Shown: positions 53,501 to 61,761 of the stretch, piece after piece
Numbering within the stretch: the first letter of the stretch is position 1
Layout: each line of letters begins with the position of its first letter
NCBI RefSeq assembly: GCF_004328625.1
Contig: NZ_CP032229.1
Coordinates: forward strand, 5,270,001 to 5,334,000
Source: Streptomyces seoulensis
GTDB taxonomy: Bacteria > Actinomycetota > Actinomycetes > Streptomycetales > Streptomycetaceae
Length of the DNA stretch: 64,000 nucleotides
Reading direction: 5' to 3'
The notes under the pieces: generated by a model
Databases searched by the model: none
Seen by the model: the letters and a program-made list of their open reading frames with translations, nothing else
What the model was told of the DNA's origin: nothing
Position numbers and translations under genes: made by a program

Positions 53501-55669
53501 CCGGCTGAAGGTGTGCTCCAGGACGGACCGGCTCATCCCGACACCGTTGTCCCGGCACTCGATGTAGGCCCGGCCGAGCCGTCCGTCCGCCGTGGTCTCC
53601 CGGCCCTGGGTGATCCGGATCTCGCCCCGCCACGGGTACGGCTCGCGGTCGCTGCGGCCGAGGTACCGCCAGCGCATCGCCCGGTACCGGCAGGCGTCGG
53701 CGGCGTTCTGGTACAGCTCCCGCACCGCCAGCGAGCGGTCCCCGTACAACTGGTGGCCCATGAGGAGTTCGCGGATCTCGTCCTGCGCCAGGGTGAAGCG
53801 GAGCAGCGGGACGCTGTAGACGCGGTCCTCGGAGTTGTGCTGCCGCGCGGCCTGGAGATCGCGGGCGGTCACCCGGCCCGGCAGCCCGTCCGGCAGGGCA
53901 CCTGGCTGCCGGTGCCGTGGGGAGGACAGGGCCCGCAGCACTTCGTCGGCGCGGTGTGTGACGTCCACCAGGCTTTCGTGCAGAGCGGGGTGGCGGCACA
54001 CCATGTCGAGGTGCAGCCCGTCGTCCTCGCGGGTCCACCCCAGGTGCTGCTGGAGGTTGTACACCACATCGGCGGGCACGACGGGGTCCGCGACGCCCAC
54101 ATGGTCGGGGAGCACATCGGGGAACAGCCGTATGTCGGCGGCGAGCAGTCCGGCGACCCGTAGCTGACCGAGCAGGCCCCACCAGGGGACGGCGCCGGGG
54201 CCCTCGGCCGTCGTCAGGGTGGACGGCGAGCCGGCCAGCAGCTCGTCGTACTGGGCGGGGTCCAGCGGGTCGGTGGCGAGGAAGCGCACCGCGGCCGCCA
54301 GATGCCAGCGGAGCTGTTCGGCCTTGTGCGCCAGCTCGGGGCCGAGCAGGGCCGTGGCCAGGTGTTCGGCGAGTTCCACCCCGCCCGGATCGGGCGTCTC
54401 GGCCAGCTGCTCCGCGACCCAGCGGTGCGCCAGCCAGGCGGCGAGCGCCCGGTACTCCGCGTCCTCGCCGCGCCGCTGGTGTCCCCGGGCCTTGCGCAGC
54501 AGCTGCGGGTGGCTCTCGTGGATATTGCGCAGCTCGGTGCGCATCACCTGCACCGGGCCGTCGGTGTCCGGGGGGTCCTGGTCCAGGTCCCATGGGTCCG
54601 CCTCGGCGAGCCGGCTCAGCTTGCGTGCCCACATCGCCTCCCGCAGGAAGGGCAGCCCCGCCAGCAGCCCCTTCTCCAGCGGCGACCGGTCCTGGCCGGG
54701 CGGGAGCAAGGCGGGCAGGACCCGGCGCAGTACGCGCTCGGGCAGACCGGAGTCCTGCCAGGGGTCGGTGAAGCGGGCGCGGTCCCGGAGCACGGACACG
54801 GCACACCGGTGCGCGAACTCGGCGATCCGGTCGCGCATCGCGGAGTCCGGCCCCTCCTCGCCCACCGGCGCGCTCCAGATCTCCGCCCTCCGTACGGCCT
54901 CGGACCAGCGCAGCGGGATGTCCGTGCCGTCGCACAGCTCCGGGAAGCCCGCGAGGCCCTCGTCGTGCGGGGCCGCACTGATCACCGGTGTCTGCTGGTG
55001 GCCGCCGTGCCGGTGGGCCAGGGCGGTGGTGTGGGCCTGGGCGCGGAGGAACACCGCCTCCACCGTGCGCTCCGGGGAGAGCGGGTTCAGCGCCTCGGCC
55101 AGCGCGTGGGTGAAGTGGCTGCCCTCCTGGCCGTAGTGGCACCGCTGGCCCTTGGCGCAGCCGACGAGCAGCGCCAGTCTCCGGGAGGGGGCGTGCACGG
55201 TGGCCGCGCCGAAGCCGGCCGCGTCCTCGTCGGGCTGGTCGTCCCGGCAGGCGTCCACCACGAAGACGACGGACTCGGCCCGGCACCCGGTCAGATAGCG
55301 GGAGACGTCCAGGGGCAGCAGCGACTCGCGCATGCCGTCGGTCCACCGGCCGCCCGGCTCGGGCGCGCGGGCACTGGCGGGCACCAGATAGTCCCGGCCG
55401 TCCAGATGGATTCCGTGCCCGGTGAAGTACACCAGCAGCACCTCGCAGTCCCGCCGGGCGGCCGCCTCCAGGGCGGAGGTGACGGCGCCCTTGTCCACCG
55501 GGCGCTCCCCGTCGGGGCCGAGCGTCGTCACGCCGTAGCCGGACTCGGTCAACTGCTCGCTCATGACGGCGAGATCCCTCGTCACCACGTCCGTGAGGGA
55601 GGCGAACCTCCGCTGGGCTTCCGGCGTTTCACCGACGCCGATGAGCAGCGCGTGTCGTCTGACCGTCAT
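50585..55669 (-). CDS. Caspase-like / HSP90-type ATPase / winged-helix-repeat conflict protein
   Basis: A 1694-residue multidomain protein. Residues 1-240 are a caspase (peptidase C14) domain with catalytic His85 (YFTGHGIHLDG) and Cys141 (FVVDACRDD). About 280-470 is helical and may be an inactive-HD (iHD-CE-like) conflict domain. About 615-930 is a GHKL/HSP90-type ATPase: RELYQNAADA (Glu651, Asn655), CRDNGVGMS (Asp707) and SRFGIGVLS (757-759). From about 1090 to the end run some nine winged-helix-like repeats of about 70 residues ending in YxxxGxxVP. ATP-gated protease activation is inferred. ATG 55669 lacks a ribosome-binding site; TAACCT lies 7 bp upstream, as in leaderless genes. Confidence 0.92.
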   Translation of the reverse strand: MTVRRHALLIGVGETPEAQRRFASLTDVVTRDLAVMSEQLTESGYGVTTLGPDGERPVDKGAVTSALEAAARRDCEVLLVYFTGHGIHLDGRDYLVPASARAPEPGGRWTDGMRESLLPLDVSRYLTGCRAESVVFVVDACRDDQPDEDAAGFGAATVHAPSRRLALLVGCAKGQRCHYGQEGSHFTHALAEALNPLSPERTVEAVFLRAQAHTTALAHRHGGHQQTPVISAAPHDEGLAGFPELCDGTDIPLRWSEAVRRAEIWSAPVGEEGPDSAMRDRIAEFAHRCAVSVLRDRARFTDPWQDSGLPERVLRRVLPALLPPGQDRSPLEKGLLAGLPFLREAMWARKLSRLAEADPWDLDQDPPDTDGPVQVMRTELRNIHESHPQLLRKARGHQRRGEDAEYRALAAWLAHRWVAEQLAETPDPGGVELAEHLATALLGPELAHKAEQLRWHLAAAVRFLATDPLDPAQYDELLAGSPSTLTTAEGPGAVPWWGLLGQLRVAGLLAADIRLFPDVLPDHVGVADPVVPADVVYNLQQHLGWTREDDGLHLDMVCRHPALHESLVDVTHRADEVLRALSSPRHRQPGALPDGLPGRVTARDLQAARQHNSEDRVYSVPLLRFTLAQDEIRELLMGHQLYGDRSLAVRELYQNAADACRYRAMRWRYLGRSDREPYPWRGEIRITQGRETTADGRLGRAYIECRDNGVGMSRSVLEHTFSRAGRRFAQTRAFGQEQARWLAEDPELRLYPYSRFGIGVLSYFMIADEVSLVTREVRANGTTAGQALVVDISSSSGLFRIRPYSDNDPDPVREGGTRVRLMLCEPEADDEALSVRKVMNHQVRLSEYRLTLEEDGREPLVREPDRLRHPSAEDEPAPAEPLNARGPVWWVSGNGAVLSDGIVTSATPFGYVINLSGAHVPQLSVNRNSMLEWDREWAGEQVRAAADDLPGWEGLEMAWLWQLESQDVGLAGAVAERLAGRGLTLPVYRSAEYQRPEVALDEVGWFPDDKALLPRRFEDGRSPRNQFATAWRRAVLRDQGAGPAANPEGDTYVLPLDLRGHPVPRPGDNALLDNAAGSVRSLVVHALRTRQTVAHVLRALRRFALLTPELRVPAVPPDGTTELDFVPQPVDLDLIDWMTDWAEPGRAERQPAVGALLSIAASRESGIGTLLQRASRYRPFGLAIPHVPDSLLEHRATVRDAELLAGWTEHGAGYSGRGLPAEVLPVHIARIADRLDTTSADVLEQLRHWERYGYRLPTEDQLLPAAPSDKQWELFRTFWEPESGTPDPSLQSLLALAASQETTVEEVLRSVSGLAGPSAGLLPELPQQNDPLPPLARADLKLLTVDGDNGPALRTRSVPLDLLALCYAPGGAFRGLGSDQDFEPWHRFVERVRRLAMFGMEVPEDLEPLRYWVDLSPRDRMAVLVGSLDAAVPWTAATLVYTAGGLGESLRDSHERLTRHAPHLGKQPPVLTAEALSLTPTEADSELLTDILQLDSADTIRADWITLAPLHIAQYALRSLLTIGDVLDRLAPYRALGAPVPELTGEERRLLQQIKPDRYEILALSEGMTGAKPRESPVLTPFEIVAVAARAGRTVREVHARLRCYEPLGIVVDAPEAPDELPLWQDLILLSEGLNGRAPAVSGTLPAERIAALASELDTDDAWVTDRLTLYAPMFGLRVPKDGDAPQPEEEPVP

Positions 55670-55788
55670 CAGCCGGAGGTTAGCGTTCTTCGCCACGGTG
55701 GGGGAGCGTTTGCGTGGATCACGGCAACCGGCCGGCTCTCCGGCCCCGCATGCCATGATCGGACCAGGCGGGCCGGAAAGGGTGAGGC

Positions 55789-57126
55789 ATGAGGCTGGCG
55801 ATTCTGGGGGGCGGCGGGTTCCGCGTGCCGCTCGTGTACGGCGCGCTGCTGGGCGACCGGGGCGAGGGGCGGGTGTCCGAGGTCGTTCTGCACGACGTGG
55901 ACGCCGGGCGGCTGGACGCGGTGACGCGGGTGCTGGCCGAGCAGGCGGACGGGGTGCCGGACGCGCCCGTCGTAAGGGCGACCACCGATCTGGACGACGC
56001 GCTGCGCGGGGCCGACTTCGTGTTCTCCGCGATCCGGGTCGGCGGGCTGCGCGGGCGCGCCGAGGACGAGCGGGTGGCGCTGGCCGAGGGAGTGCTCGGG
56101 CAGGAGACCGTGGGCGCGGGGGGCATCGCGTACGGGCTGCGGACCGTGCCCGTCGCCGTCGACATCGCCCGGCGGGTGGCCCGGCTGGCGCCCGACGCCT
56201 GGGTCATCAACTTCACCAACCCGGCGGGACTGGTCACCGAGGCCATGTCCCGGTACCTCGGCGACCGGGTCATCGGCATCTGCGACTCCCCGGTCGGCCT
56301 CGGCCGCCGCGTCGCCCGCGCCCTGGGCGCCGACCCGCGTGAGGCGTTCGTCGACTACGTCGGCCTCAACCACCTTGGCTGGGTACGCGGCCTGCGCATC
56401 GCCGGACGCGACGAACTCCCGCGTCTGCTGGCCGACTCGGACCGGCTCGGCTCCTTCGAGGAGGGGCGGCTGTTCGGCCCCGAGTGGCTGCGCTCCCTCG
56501 GCGCGATCCCCAACGAGTACCTGCACTACTACTACTTCAACCGCGAGACCGTACGCGCCTACCAGGAAGCCGAGTCGACCCGAGGCGCCTTCCTGCGCGA
56601 CCAGCAGTCCCGGTTCTACACCGACGCGCTGCGCCCCGGCGGGTCCGCGCTGCGGGCCTGGGAGGACACCCGCGCCGAGCGCGAGGCGACGTACATGGCG
56701 GAGAACCGGGAGAGTGCCGGGGCCGGGGAGCGCGAGGAGGAGGATCTGTCCGGCGGGTACGAGCAGGTGGCGCTCGCGCTGATGCGGGCCATCGCCCGGG
56801 ACGAGCGCACCACCCTGATCCTCAACGTCCGCAACCGCTCCACACTCGCCGCGCTGGACGCGGACGCGGTGATCGAGGTGCCCTGCCTGGTGGGCGCGGA
56901 CGGCGCGCACCCGCTGGCCACGGACCCGCTGCCCGCCCATGCCACCGGACTGGTCTGCTCGGTCAAGGCGGTGGAGCGGGAGGTGCTGGCCGCCGTCGGG
57001 TCGGGATCGCGGGCAACAGCTGTGAAGGCGTTCGCGCTGCATCCGCTTGTTGACTCGGTCAACGTGGCCCGCAGGCTGGTCGACGGTTACACCGCCGCGC
57101 ACCCCGAGCTGGCGTACCTGAAGTGA
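55789..57126 (+). CDS. GH4-family 6-phospho-beta-glucosidase
   Basis: A 445-residue NAD/Mn-dependent GH4 glycosidase. The Rossmann start MRLAILGGGGFRVPLVYGAL, the NFTNPAGLVTEAM motif, the metal Cys in VIGICDSPVGLGRR and His in GLNHLGWVRGL, plus YLHYYYF, are all present. It hydrolyses 6-phospho-beta-glucosides by a redox mechanism in the cytoplasm. It is divergent from the caspase operon (119-bp gap) and converges with the chitinase gene. No PTS gene is adjacent. Confidence 0.93.
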   Translation: MRLAILGGGGFRVPLVYGALLGDRGEGRVSEVVLHDVDAGRLDAVTRVLAEQADGVPDAPVVRATTDLDDALRGADFVFSAIRVGGLRGRAEDERVALAEGVLGQETVGAGGIAYGLRTVPVAVDIARRVARLAPDAWVINFTNPAGLVTEAMSRYLGDRVIGICDSPVGLGRRVARALGADPREAFVDYVGLNHLGWVRGLRIAGRDELPRLLADSDRLGSFEEGRLFGPEWLRSLGAIPNEYLHYYYFNRETVRAYQEAESTRGAFLRDQQSRFYTDALRPGGSALRAWEDTRAEREATYMAENRESAGAGEREEEDLSGGYEQVALALMRAIARDERTTLILNVRNRSTLAALDADAVIEVPCLVGADGAHPLATDPLPAHATGLVCSVKAVEREVLAAVGSGSRATAVKAFALHPLVDSVNVARRLVDGYTAAHPELAYLK

Positions 57127-57132
57127 ACACGG

Positions 57133-57164
57133 GTGAGGGGCCGCTCCGCCCAGCGGCCCCTCAC
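57133..57164. terminator. Bidirectional terminator between GH4 and chitinase genes
   Basis: A perfect 13-bp stem GTGAGGGGCCGCT / AGCGGCCCCTCAC with a 6-base loop lies just after the GH4 stop and 17 bp from the chitinase stop, where the two genes converge. Confidence 0.8.
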
Positions 57165-57180
57165 ACAGGTCGTACGAGGC

Positions 57181-58866
57181 TCAGCCGGTGAAACCGGCCG
57201 TGATCGAGGTGAACTGCCAGGTGCTCTGGTTGATGCCGGAGCAGTTGCTCACCACGCCCCCGCCGGCGCAGGGCCGGTCCCGGTTGACCGCCCAGTAGGC
57301 GAGCCGGGCGATGTGGTGCGAGTTGGACCAGTCGCGGATCTTGGTCCAGATCTCCGGTGTCGTGTTCTCCTGCTGGTCGGAGAGACCGTTCATGCCGGAG
57401 ATGCCGATGTGGGAGTACGCGGTGGTGTCGTCCCAGCCGAAGGTCGACTTCAGCTTTGCCTTGAGGCCCTCGGCCGCGTTCACCGTGTTGCCGTACATGT
57501 CCGAGCCGCCGCCGAAGTCGAACGGCATGATCGTGAACACGTCGATGTCGGCGCCGATCGACTTGGCCTGCTCGATGAGCCGGTTGCCGTAGTAGGTCGG
57601 GCCGGTGGTCGTGGTGCCGAAGGTGACGATGGTCTTCAGGCCGGGGTTGTTCGCCTTGACCGTCTTCAGCGCGGTGAGGATCTTCGCCTGGACGGCCTCG
57701 TTCTCGAACTCGTCCGTGTTCTCGATGTCCATGTCGATCGATTTCAGCGAGTAGGCGTCGATCACCTTCTGGATCGCGCCGGCCAGCGCGCTCGCCGAGG
57801 AGCAGTTGGCGCCGAGCTTGCTGCCCTGCCAGCCGCCGAACGACGGCACGATGTCACCGCCCGCCGAGCGGATCTGGTTGATCGCGGTCTGGTCCGCCCC
57901 GCCGGTCAGCGGCCGGCTGCCGTCCCACGACGGGGTGCAGCCGCCGGAGTCCAGCACGAACGCCATGGTGAACCACTTCACCCCGGTCGCGTTCATCACC
58001 GTCGCCGGGTTCGGCGGGTCGCCCCAGCCCTCGTAAAGGTACGGCGCGGCCTGCTTGAAGCCGGTGCCGCCGCCCGAGCCCGCGTTCGTCGTGACCGAGA
58101 CCGCGTTGGAGGCGCCGGAGGTGTTCCCGGCCGCGTCCCGCGCCTTCACGGTGAAGGTGTACGCGGTGCTCGGCGAGAGCCCGCTGACCGTGGCCGTCGT
58201 ACCGGAGACGCTGAGCACCTGGTTGGAGCCGCTGTAGATGTCGTACGCGGTGACGCCGACGTTGTCGGTGGCCGCGTTCCACTTCAGCGAGACGCTGTCG
58301 GCGGTCTTGCCGGTCGAGGTGAGGCCGCTCGGCGTGCTCGGCGCCTGGGTGTCACCGCTGCCCCCGCCGCCGGGCCCGTCCAGGCTGATGTCGTCCGCCT
58401 GGTAGGAGCCCTGCGCGTACCAGCCGTGCACGTACACCTTGGCGCTGGTCTGCGAGGCGCCGGTGGTGAACGAGAGGCTGAGCCGGCTGTACGCCGAGGG
58501 GGACGAGGTCCAGGTCGATGCGCCGCCGTCCACCCCGAGGTAGACGTAGGAGCCGCGGACCCAGCCGCTGAGGGTGTACGTCGTGTTCGGCTTCACCGCG
58601 ACGGTCTGCGCACACTGGGCGGTGTCGCTCGAACTCACCGCGCCCTGAAGCGCCTTGGAGCCGCCGTGCACGGGGGAGGAGACGACCGAGCCGAGGTTGC
58701 CGGAACAGGTCCACGGGGACAGGCCCCCCGACTCGAAGCCGGGGTTGGTGAGCACGTTGGCGGCCTCGGCGGTGCCCGGCAGGGCGACGGCCCCGCCGAG
58801 TGCCAGGGCGCCGGTGCCGACCAGGGCGAGAAGCCGGCGTCTGGGACGCCCGAGAAGGTGTCGCAC
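57181..58866 (-). CDS. Secreted GH18 chitinase with CBM and fibronectin III domains
   Basis: A 561-residue secreted chitinase. The signal peptide ends near TAEAANV. A CenC/CBM-like domain (about 35-165, LTNPGFESGGLSPWTC) is followed by an FN3 domain (about 180-265) and GH18 (about 275-561). The catalytic strand is SIDMDIEN with Glu382; the first Asp of the usual DxxDxDxE is not present. GTG 58866 follows CAGGGAGATC; the longer frame runs into the operator region. A 15-bp inverted repeat containing DasR/chitinase-box-like halves lies upstream. Confidence 0.95.
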   Translation of the reverse strand: MRHLLGRPRRRLLALVGTGALALGGAVALPGTAEAANVLTNPGFESGGLSPWTCSGNLGSVVSSPVHGGSKALQGAVSSSDTAQCAQTVAVKPNTTYTLSGWVRGSYVYLGVDGGASTWTSSPSAYSRLSLSFTTGASQTSAKVYVHGWYAQGSYQADDISLDGPGGGGSGDTQAPSTPSGLTSTGKTADSVSLKWNAATDNVGVTAYDIYSGSNQVLSVSGTTATVSGLSPSTAYTFTVKARDAAGNTSGASNAVSVTTNAGSGGGTGFKQAAPYLYEGWGDPPNPATVMNATGVKWFTMAFVLDSGGCTPSWDGSRPLTGGADQTAINQIRSAGGDIVPSFGGWQGSKLGANCSSASALAGAIQKVIDAYSLKSIDMDIENTDEFENEAVQAKILTALKTVKANNPGLKTIVTFGTTTTGPTYYGNRLIEQAKSIGADIDVFTIMPFDFGGGSDMYGNTVNAAEGLKAKLKSTFGWDDTTAYSHIGISGMNGLSDQQENTTPEIWTKIRDWSNSHHIARLAYWAVNRDRPCAGGGVVSNCSGINQSTWQFTSITAGFTG

Positions 58867-58955
58867 GCGATCTCCCTGATGGTATGGGGACGTTCGGGAG
58901 TGCACCGGGGTGCGGGAAGTGCGGGACGAGCCTGCGGAGAGTGCGTCCCCCAAAG

Positions 58956-59006
58956 TGGTATGGACCAATCCAACTGTCAAGGGACAGCGCGGGATTGGTC
59001 CATACC
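58956..59006. promoter_or_regulatory. Chitinase operator: 15-bp inverted repeat with dre-like halves
   Basis: GGTATGGACCAATCC (58957-58971) is exactly complementary to GGATTGGTCCATACC (58992-59006). Each arm contains a TGGTNTNGACCA-like 12-mer, close to the DasR/chitinase-box consensus TGGTCTAGACCA with two changes. It lies about 90 bp upstream of the chitinase start, fitting N-acetylglucosamine-responsive control. Confidence 0.65.
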
Positions 59007-59064
59007 GGGATGATGACGGGGTGCCGCGACGGGCTGCCGCGGACGGGGCGGGCCGGGGAGGGCC

Positions 59065-60207
59065 CTACAGCGGCAGCGCGGCTCCGGCTCCGGCCACGGC
59101 GGCCGACGCGGCGAGCGGGGCGGTGGCCGCGGGCAGGCGGACCGCCGCCTCCTCGGAGCCCTCGGGCTCCTGATCCGTGAAGGTCGGCGGGCCCAGCGGG
59201 CGCGGCCCGGAGACCACCGCGTAGTCCTGGCCCAGGAACGGCGGCTCGACCCTGCCGGGGTCCTCGCCCAGCGCCAACTGTACAGCGGCCCAAGGGGCGT
59301 TGACCCCGCACAACGAGAGCTGGTGCAGCCCGCCCGCCGCCCGCGTGTTGACGTCCAGCAGCACCGGCCGGTCGCCCAGCATGCGGAACTGGATGTTGGA
59401 CAGATAGTGCAGCCCGAAGCCCTCCGCGATCAGCCGGGCCGGCTCCAGCCAGCGCTCGTCCAGCGTGAAGCCCCGACGCCGGCCGTTCTTGGTGCGGCCC
59501 ACCATCAGCCGGACCCGGTTGTCCGGACCGGTCAGGCAGTCCACCGACACCTCCGGCTGCTCCAGCCTCGGCATCACCAGCAGGTCCACCTGCTCCTCGG
59601 CCTCCCGCAGCGCCGACACGGCGAGGTCGAGCTGCACGTACGGGCTCGGGAAGCCGCTCAGCTGCGCCAGCGAGAAGGGCGAACGGGTGATCATGCGGAA
59701 GCCGACCCCGCCCGCGCCGGAGGCGGGCTTGAAGCACGCGCGGTGACCGGCCGCCTCCAACTCCTCAACGGCAGAGAGGAGTTCGTCCGCCGTGCGGACC
59801 CGGAACCACGGCGGCACCGGCACGCCCACCGAGCGGACCGCCTCGTACGCGGTCACCTTGTCCTCGAACACCGCCACCGCCTCGGGCGTCGGCGCCAGCA
59901 GGGCCGTACCCGCTGCGGCGAAGTCGGCGCGGTGCGCCACGATCGCCGACTGGTGCAGCCGGGGCACGAAGACATCGATGCCACGCCGGGCGCACTGGTC
60001 GAGCGCGTACTCGACGTACCCGGCCGGGGACAGCCCCTCCGGCTCCAGCGCGGCGGTGTCGGCGGCGGCCAGCACGGGGGAGTCCGGGTCGCCGTGCGTC
60101 GCGTGGATCTCCACCGCGCGGTCGCTCGGGTTTCTCCGGAGCTGATCCATGAAGAACACGTTCTCCGCGTACGTGCGGTTGAGCCAGACGCGTACGCGAG
60201 AGACCAT
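59065..60207 (-). CDS. ATP-grasp ligase-like protein
   Basis: A 380-residue ATP-grasp protein of the carbamoyl-phosphate-synthase-like (DUF4343-free) actinomycete type. Motifs are VPRLHQSAIVAHRADFAAAG, the ATP-binding CFKPASGAGGVGFRM (about 150), VMPRLEQPEVSVDCL and the metal-binding LLDVNTRAAGGLHQLSL. It would ligate a carboxylate to an amine or thiol with ATP. The start is ATG after GAAAGGCGG. It is divergent from a phosphopantetheinyl transferase gene. The substrate is unknown. Confidence 0.85.
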   Translation of the reverse strand: MVSRVRVWLNRTYAENVFFMDQLRRNPSDRAVEIHATHGDPDSPVLAAADTAALEPEGLSPAGYVEYALDQCARRGIDVFVPRLHQSAIVAHRADFAAAGTALLAPTPEAVAVFEDKVTAYEAVRSVGVPVPPWFRVRTADELLSAVEELEAAGHRACFKPASGAGGVGFRMITRSPFSLAQLSGFPSPYVQLDLAVSALREAEEQVDLLVMPRLEQPEVSVDCLTGPDNRVRLMVGRTKNGRRRGFTLDERWLEPARLIAEGFGLHYLSNIQFRMLGDRPVLLDVNTRAAGGLHQLSLCGVNAPWAAVQLALGEDPGRVEPPFLGQDYAVVSGPRPLGPPTFTDQEPEGSEEAAVRLPAATAPLAASAAVAGAGAALPL

Positions 60208-60475
60208 GCGGGCCGCCTTTCGGGGGTTTTCGGGCAGGACTCAGCGGTCCGCGCCCGGACAGGAGGAAGGAAGGGTCACCAAACCGCCCTGGGAAAAGGG
60301 GCGTTGGGCGGTGAGTGATGGGGCGATCATACGGCCTGCGCGGAGTGGTTCGTGCAACGCGCGTGTTACGGATTCGCCGGGCGCGTCGGCCCCCGGAGAG
60401 GGCCGCTCTTGCCCGTGCCCCGGCGATGTGCTGTCGTGGTGCCGCGCCGCACTGTCGTGGGAGGTCGGGTACCCG

Positions 60476-61153
60476 GTGATCGAGGAGCTGCTGCCGGACA
60501 CGGTGGTCGCCGTGGAGTCCTGCGGCGTACCCGACGACGACCCGGACACCGCGCTCTTTCCCGAGGAGCGGGCGCTGGTGGACCGCGCGGTCGCCAAGCG
60601 GCGCCTGGAGTTCACCTCCGCCCGGGTCTGCGCCCGGCGCGCGATGGAGAAGCTCGGCCGGGCGCCCGCCGCCGTGCCGACCGGCGAGCGCGGCGCACCC
60701 GTCTGGCCGGACGGCCTGCTCGGCAGCATGACCCACTGCGACGGCTACCGGTGCGCGGCCCTGGCCCGCGCGGGCGACCTCGCCTCGCTCGGCATCGACG
60801 CCGAGACGCACGAACCGCTGCCCGAGGGCGTGCTCGACGCCGTCTCCCTGCCCGCCGAGCGCGACCGCCTCCGCGCGCTGACCGCCACCCACCCCGGTGT
60901 GCACTACGATCGGCTGCTGTTCAGCGCCAAGGAGTCCGTGTACAAGGCGTGGTTCCCACTGACCCGCGCCTGGCTGGACTTCTCCGAGGCCGACATCGAG
61001 CTGGTCCCCACCCACGCCGGCCGAGGCACCTTCCACGCCCGGCTCCTCGTGCCGGGCCCCCTGGTGGGCGGGGTCCGCCTGACCGGGTTCGACGGCCGCT
61101 GGCGCACCGGGGACGGACTGGTCCTGACGGCGGTGACCGTACCGGCGCCCTGA
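60476..61153 (+). CDS. 4'-phosphopantetheinyl transferase (EntD/Sfp type)
   Basis: A 225-residue PPTase. It has an EntD-like N-terminal region (SMTHCDGYRCAAL), the magnesium motif LGIDAETHEPL and FSAKESVYKAWFPLT (W/FxxKES). It attaches phosphopantetheine from CoA to carrier proteins of NRPS/PKS or fatty-acid enzymes, none of which is in this window, so it probably serves distant clusters. GTG 60476 follows GGGAGG about 11 bp upstream. Its stop abuts a 60-bp palindrome at the edge of a MITE. Confidence 0.9.
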   Translation: MIEELLPDTVVAVESCGVPDDDPDTALFPEERALVDRAVAKRRLEFTSARVCARRAMEKLGRAPAAVPTGERGAPVWPDGLLGSMTHCDGYRCAALARAGDLASLGIDAETHEPLPEGVLDAVSLPAERDRLRALTATHPGVHYDRLLFSAKESVYKAWFPLTRAWLDFSEADIELVPTHAGRGTFHARLLVPGPLVGGVRLTGFDGRWRTGDGLVLTAVTVPAP

Positions 61154-61211
61154 GCCAGGCGCCACTTTCCGGACACGACCTAGGCCGTGTCCGGAAAGTG
61201 GCGCCTGGCTC
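61152..61211. repeat. 60-bp near-perfect palindrome at the MITE left edge
   Basis: Two 26-bp arms (61152-61177 and 61186-61211; outer bases GAGCCAGGCGCC) are exact complements around ACCTAGGC. The right arm is the left end of the 200-bp MITE and the left arm is a solo inverted copy. It may act as a terminator for the PPTase gene. Confidence 0.85.
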
Positions 61212-61383
61212 GCGACGCCTGGCACGTTCCCCCAAGCTCTGCGAGCAGGGGGGACCCCCAGCGGCGTTGTCGGGGTCGCCCTCGTACGCCCAGTACGAGG
61301 GCGACCCTCCGCCTTGCGAGCGCACGCACCAGACGCCGCGAGCCCTGCCCTCCGGGCAGACAGCGCCACTTTCCGGACACGGC
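61184..61383. mobile_element. 200-bp MITE-like element with CTAG target duplication
   Basis: Ends of about 20 bp are exact inverted repeats (GCCGTGTCCGGAAAGTGGCG and its complement). Perfect 4-bp CTAG duplications flank it (61180-61183 and 61384-61387). It contains a strong internal hairpin (GGGTCGCCCTCGTAC and complement, about 61273-61307) and no gene. The CTAG target fits IS5-type transposition in trans. Confidence 0.85.
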
Positions 61384-61602
61384 CTAGGGGCACCACGCCC
61401 GCAGCAGTTCGAAGAACTCGTCCTCGTTACCCGCGAGACCCGCTCCGGCCAGCGCCCGTTCGGCCTCCGCCAGTACGGCCGGCGGCACCATGGCGGGAGC
61501 CGCGTCCGGCGGGCCGTCCAGGGTGGCGCGCACGGTGTGCAGCAGCCGCAGATACGCCTGGACGGCGGTGCGCTCACGGTCGGTCAGTACGGCGGTCGGC
61601 AT
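61384..61602 (-). CDS. Small hypothetical protein
   Basis: A 72-residue helical protein (MPTAVLTDRERTAVQAYLRL ... FFELLRAWCP) of no family I recognise. Its TAG stop is formed by the CTAG target duplication of the adjacent MITE. Because CTAG was probably the original target sequence, the protein need not be truncated. The ATG at 61602 has modest support. GC3 bias is consistent with coding. Confidence 0.6.
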   Translation of the reverse strand: MPTAVLTDRERTAVQAYLRLLHTVRATLDGPPDAAPAMVPPAVLAEAERALAGAGLAGNEDEFFELLRAWCP

Positions 61603-61761
61603 CGGTCGGCTCCCCGGTCGGCGGCACGGTTCACGCACGCTGGCGCCGCGTACCGCCCCTCGCGGCACGCAGGGTTCCAGCTTGCCGCCCACCACTGACA
61701 ACGCGTCGGTTCCGGGCCGCCCGGGGTCGCCCGTACGGCTCAGGAGGCGTCGCCCGCGTCC

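Noticed and set aside
50873..54163. Long plus-strand open frame (1096 codons) opposite the caspase gene
   Set aside because: It is a GC-rich antisense shadow. The sequence has low-complexity Gly/Arg/Pro/Gln content with no domains, while the minus frame shows clear caspase and HSP90 motifs.
51414..55346. Second 1310-codon minus-strand frame within the caspase gene
   Set aside because: Arg/Pro/Gly-rich out-of-frame translation of the same gene, without motifs.
59065..61153. Part of an NRPS/PKS biosynthetic cluster
   Set aside because: An ATP-grasp gene and a PPTase gene lie together, but no carrier, adenylation or ketosynthase module is present. The KAS III at 15157 is 44 kb away.
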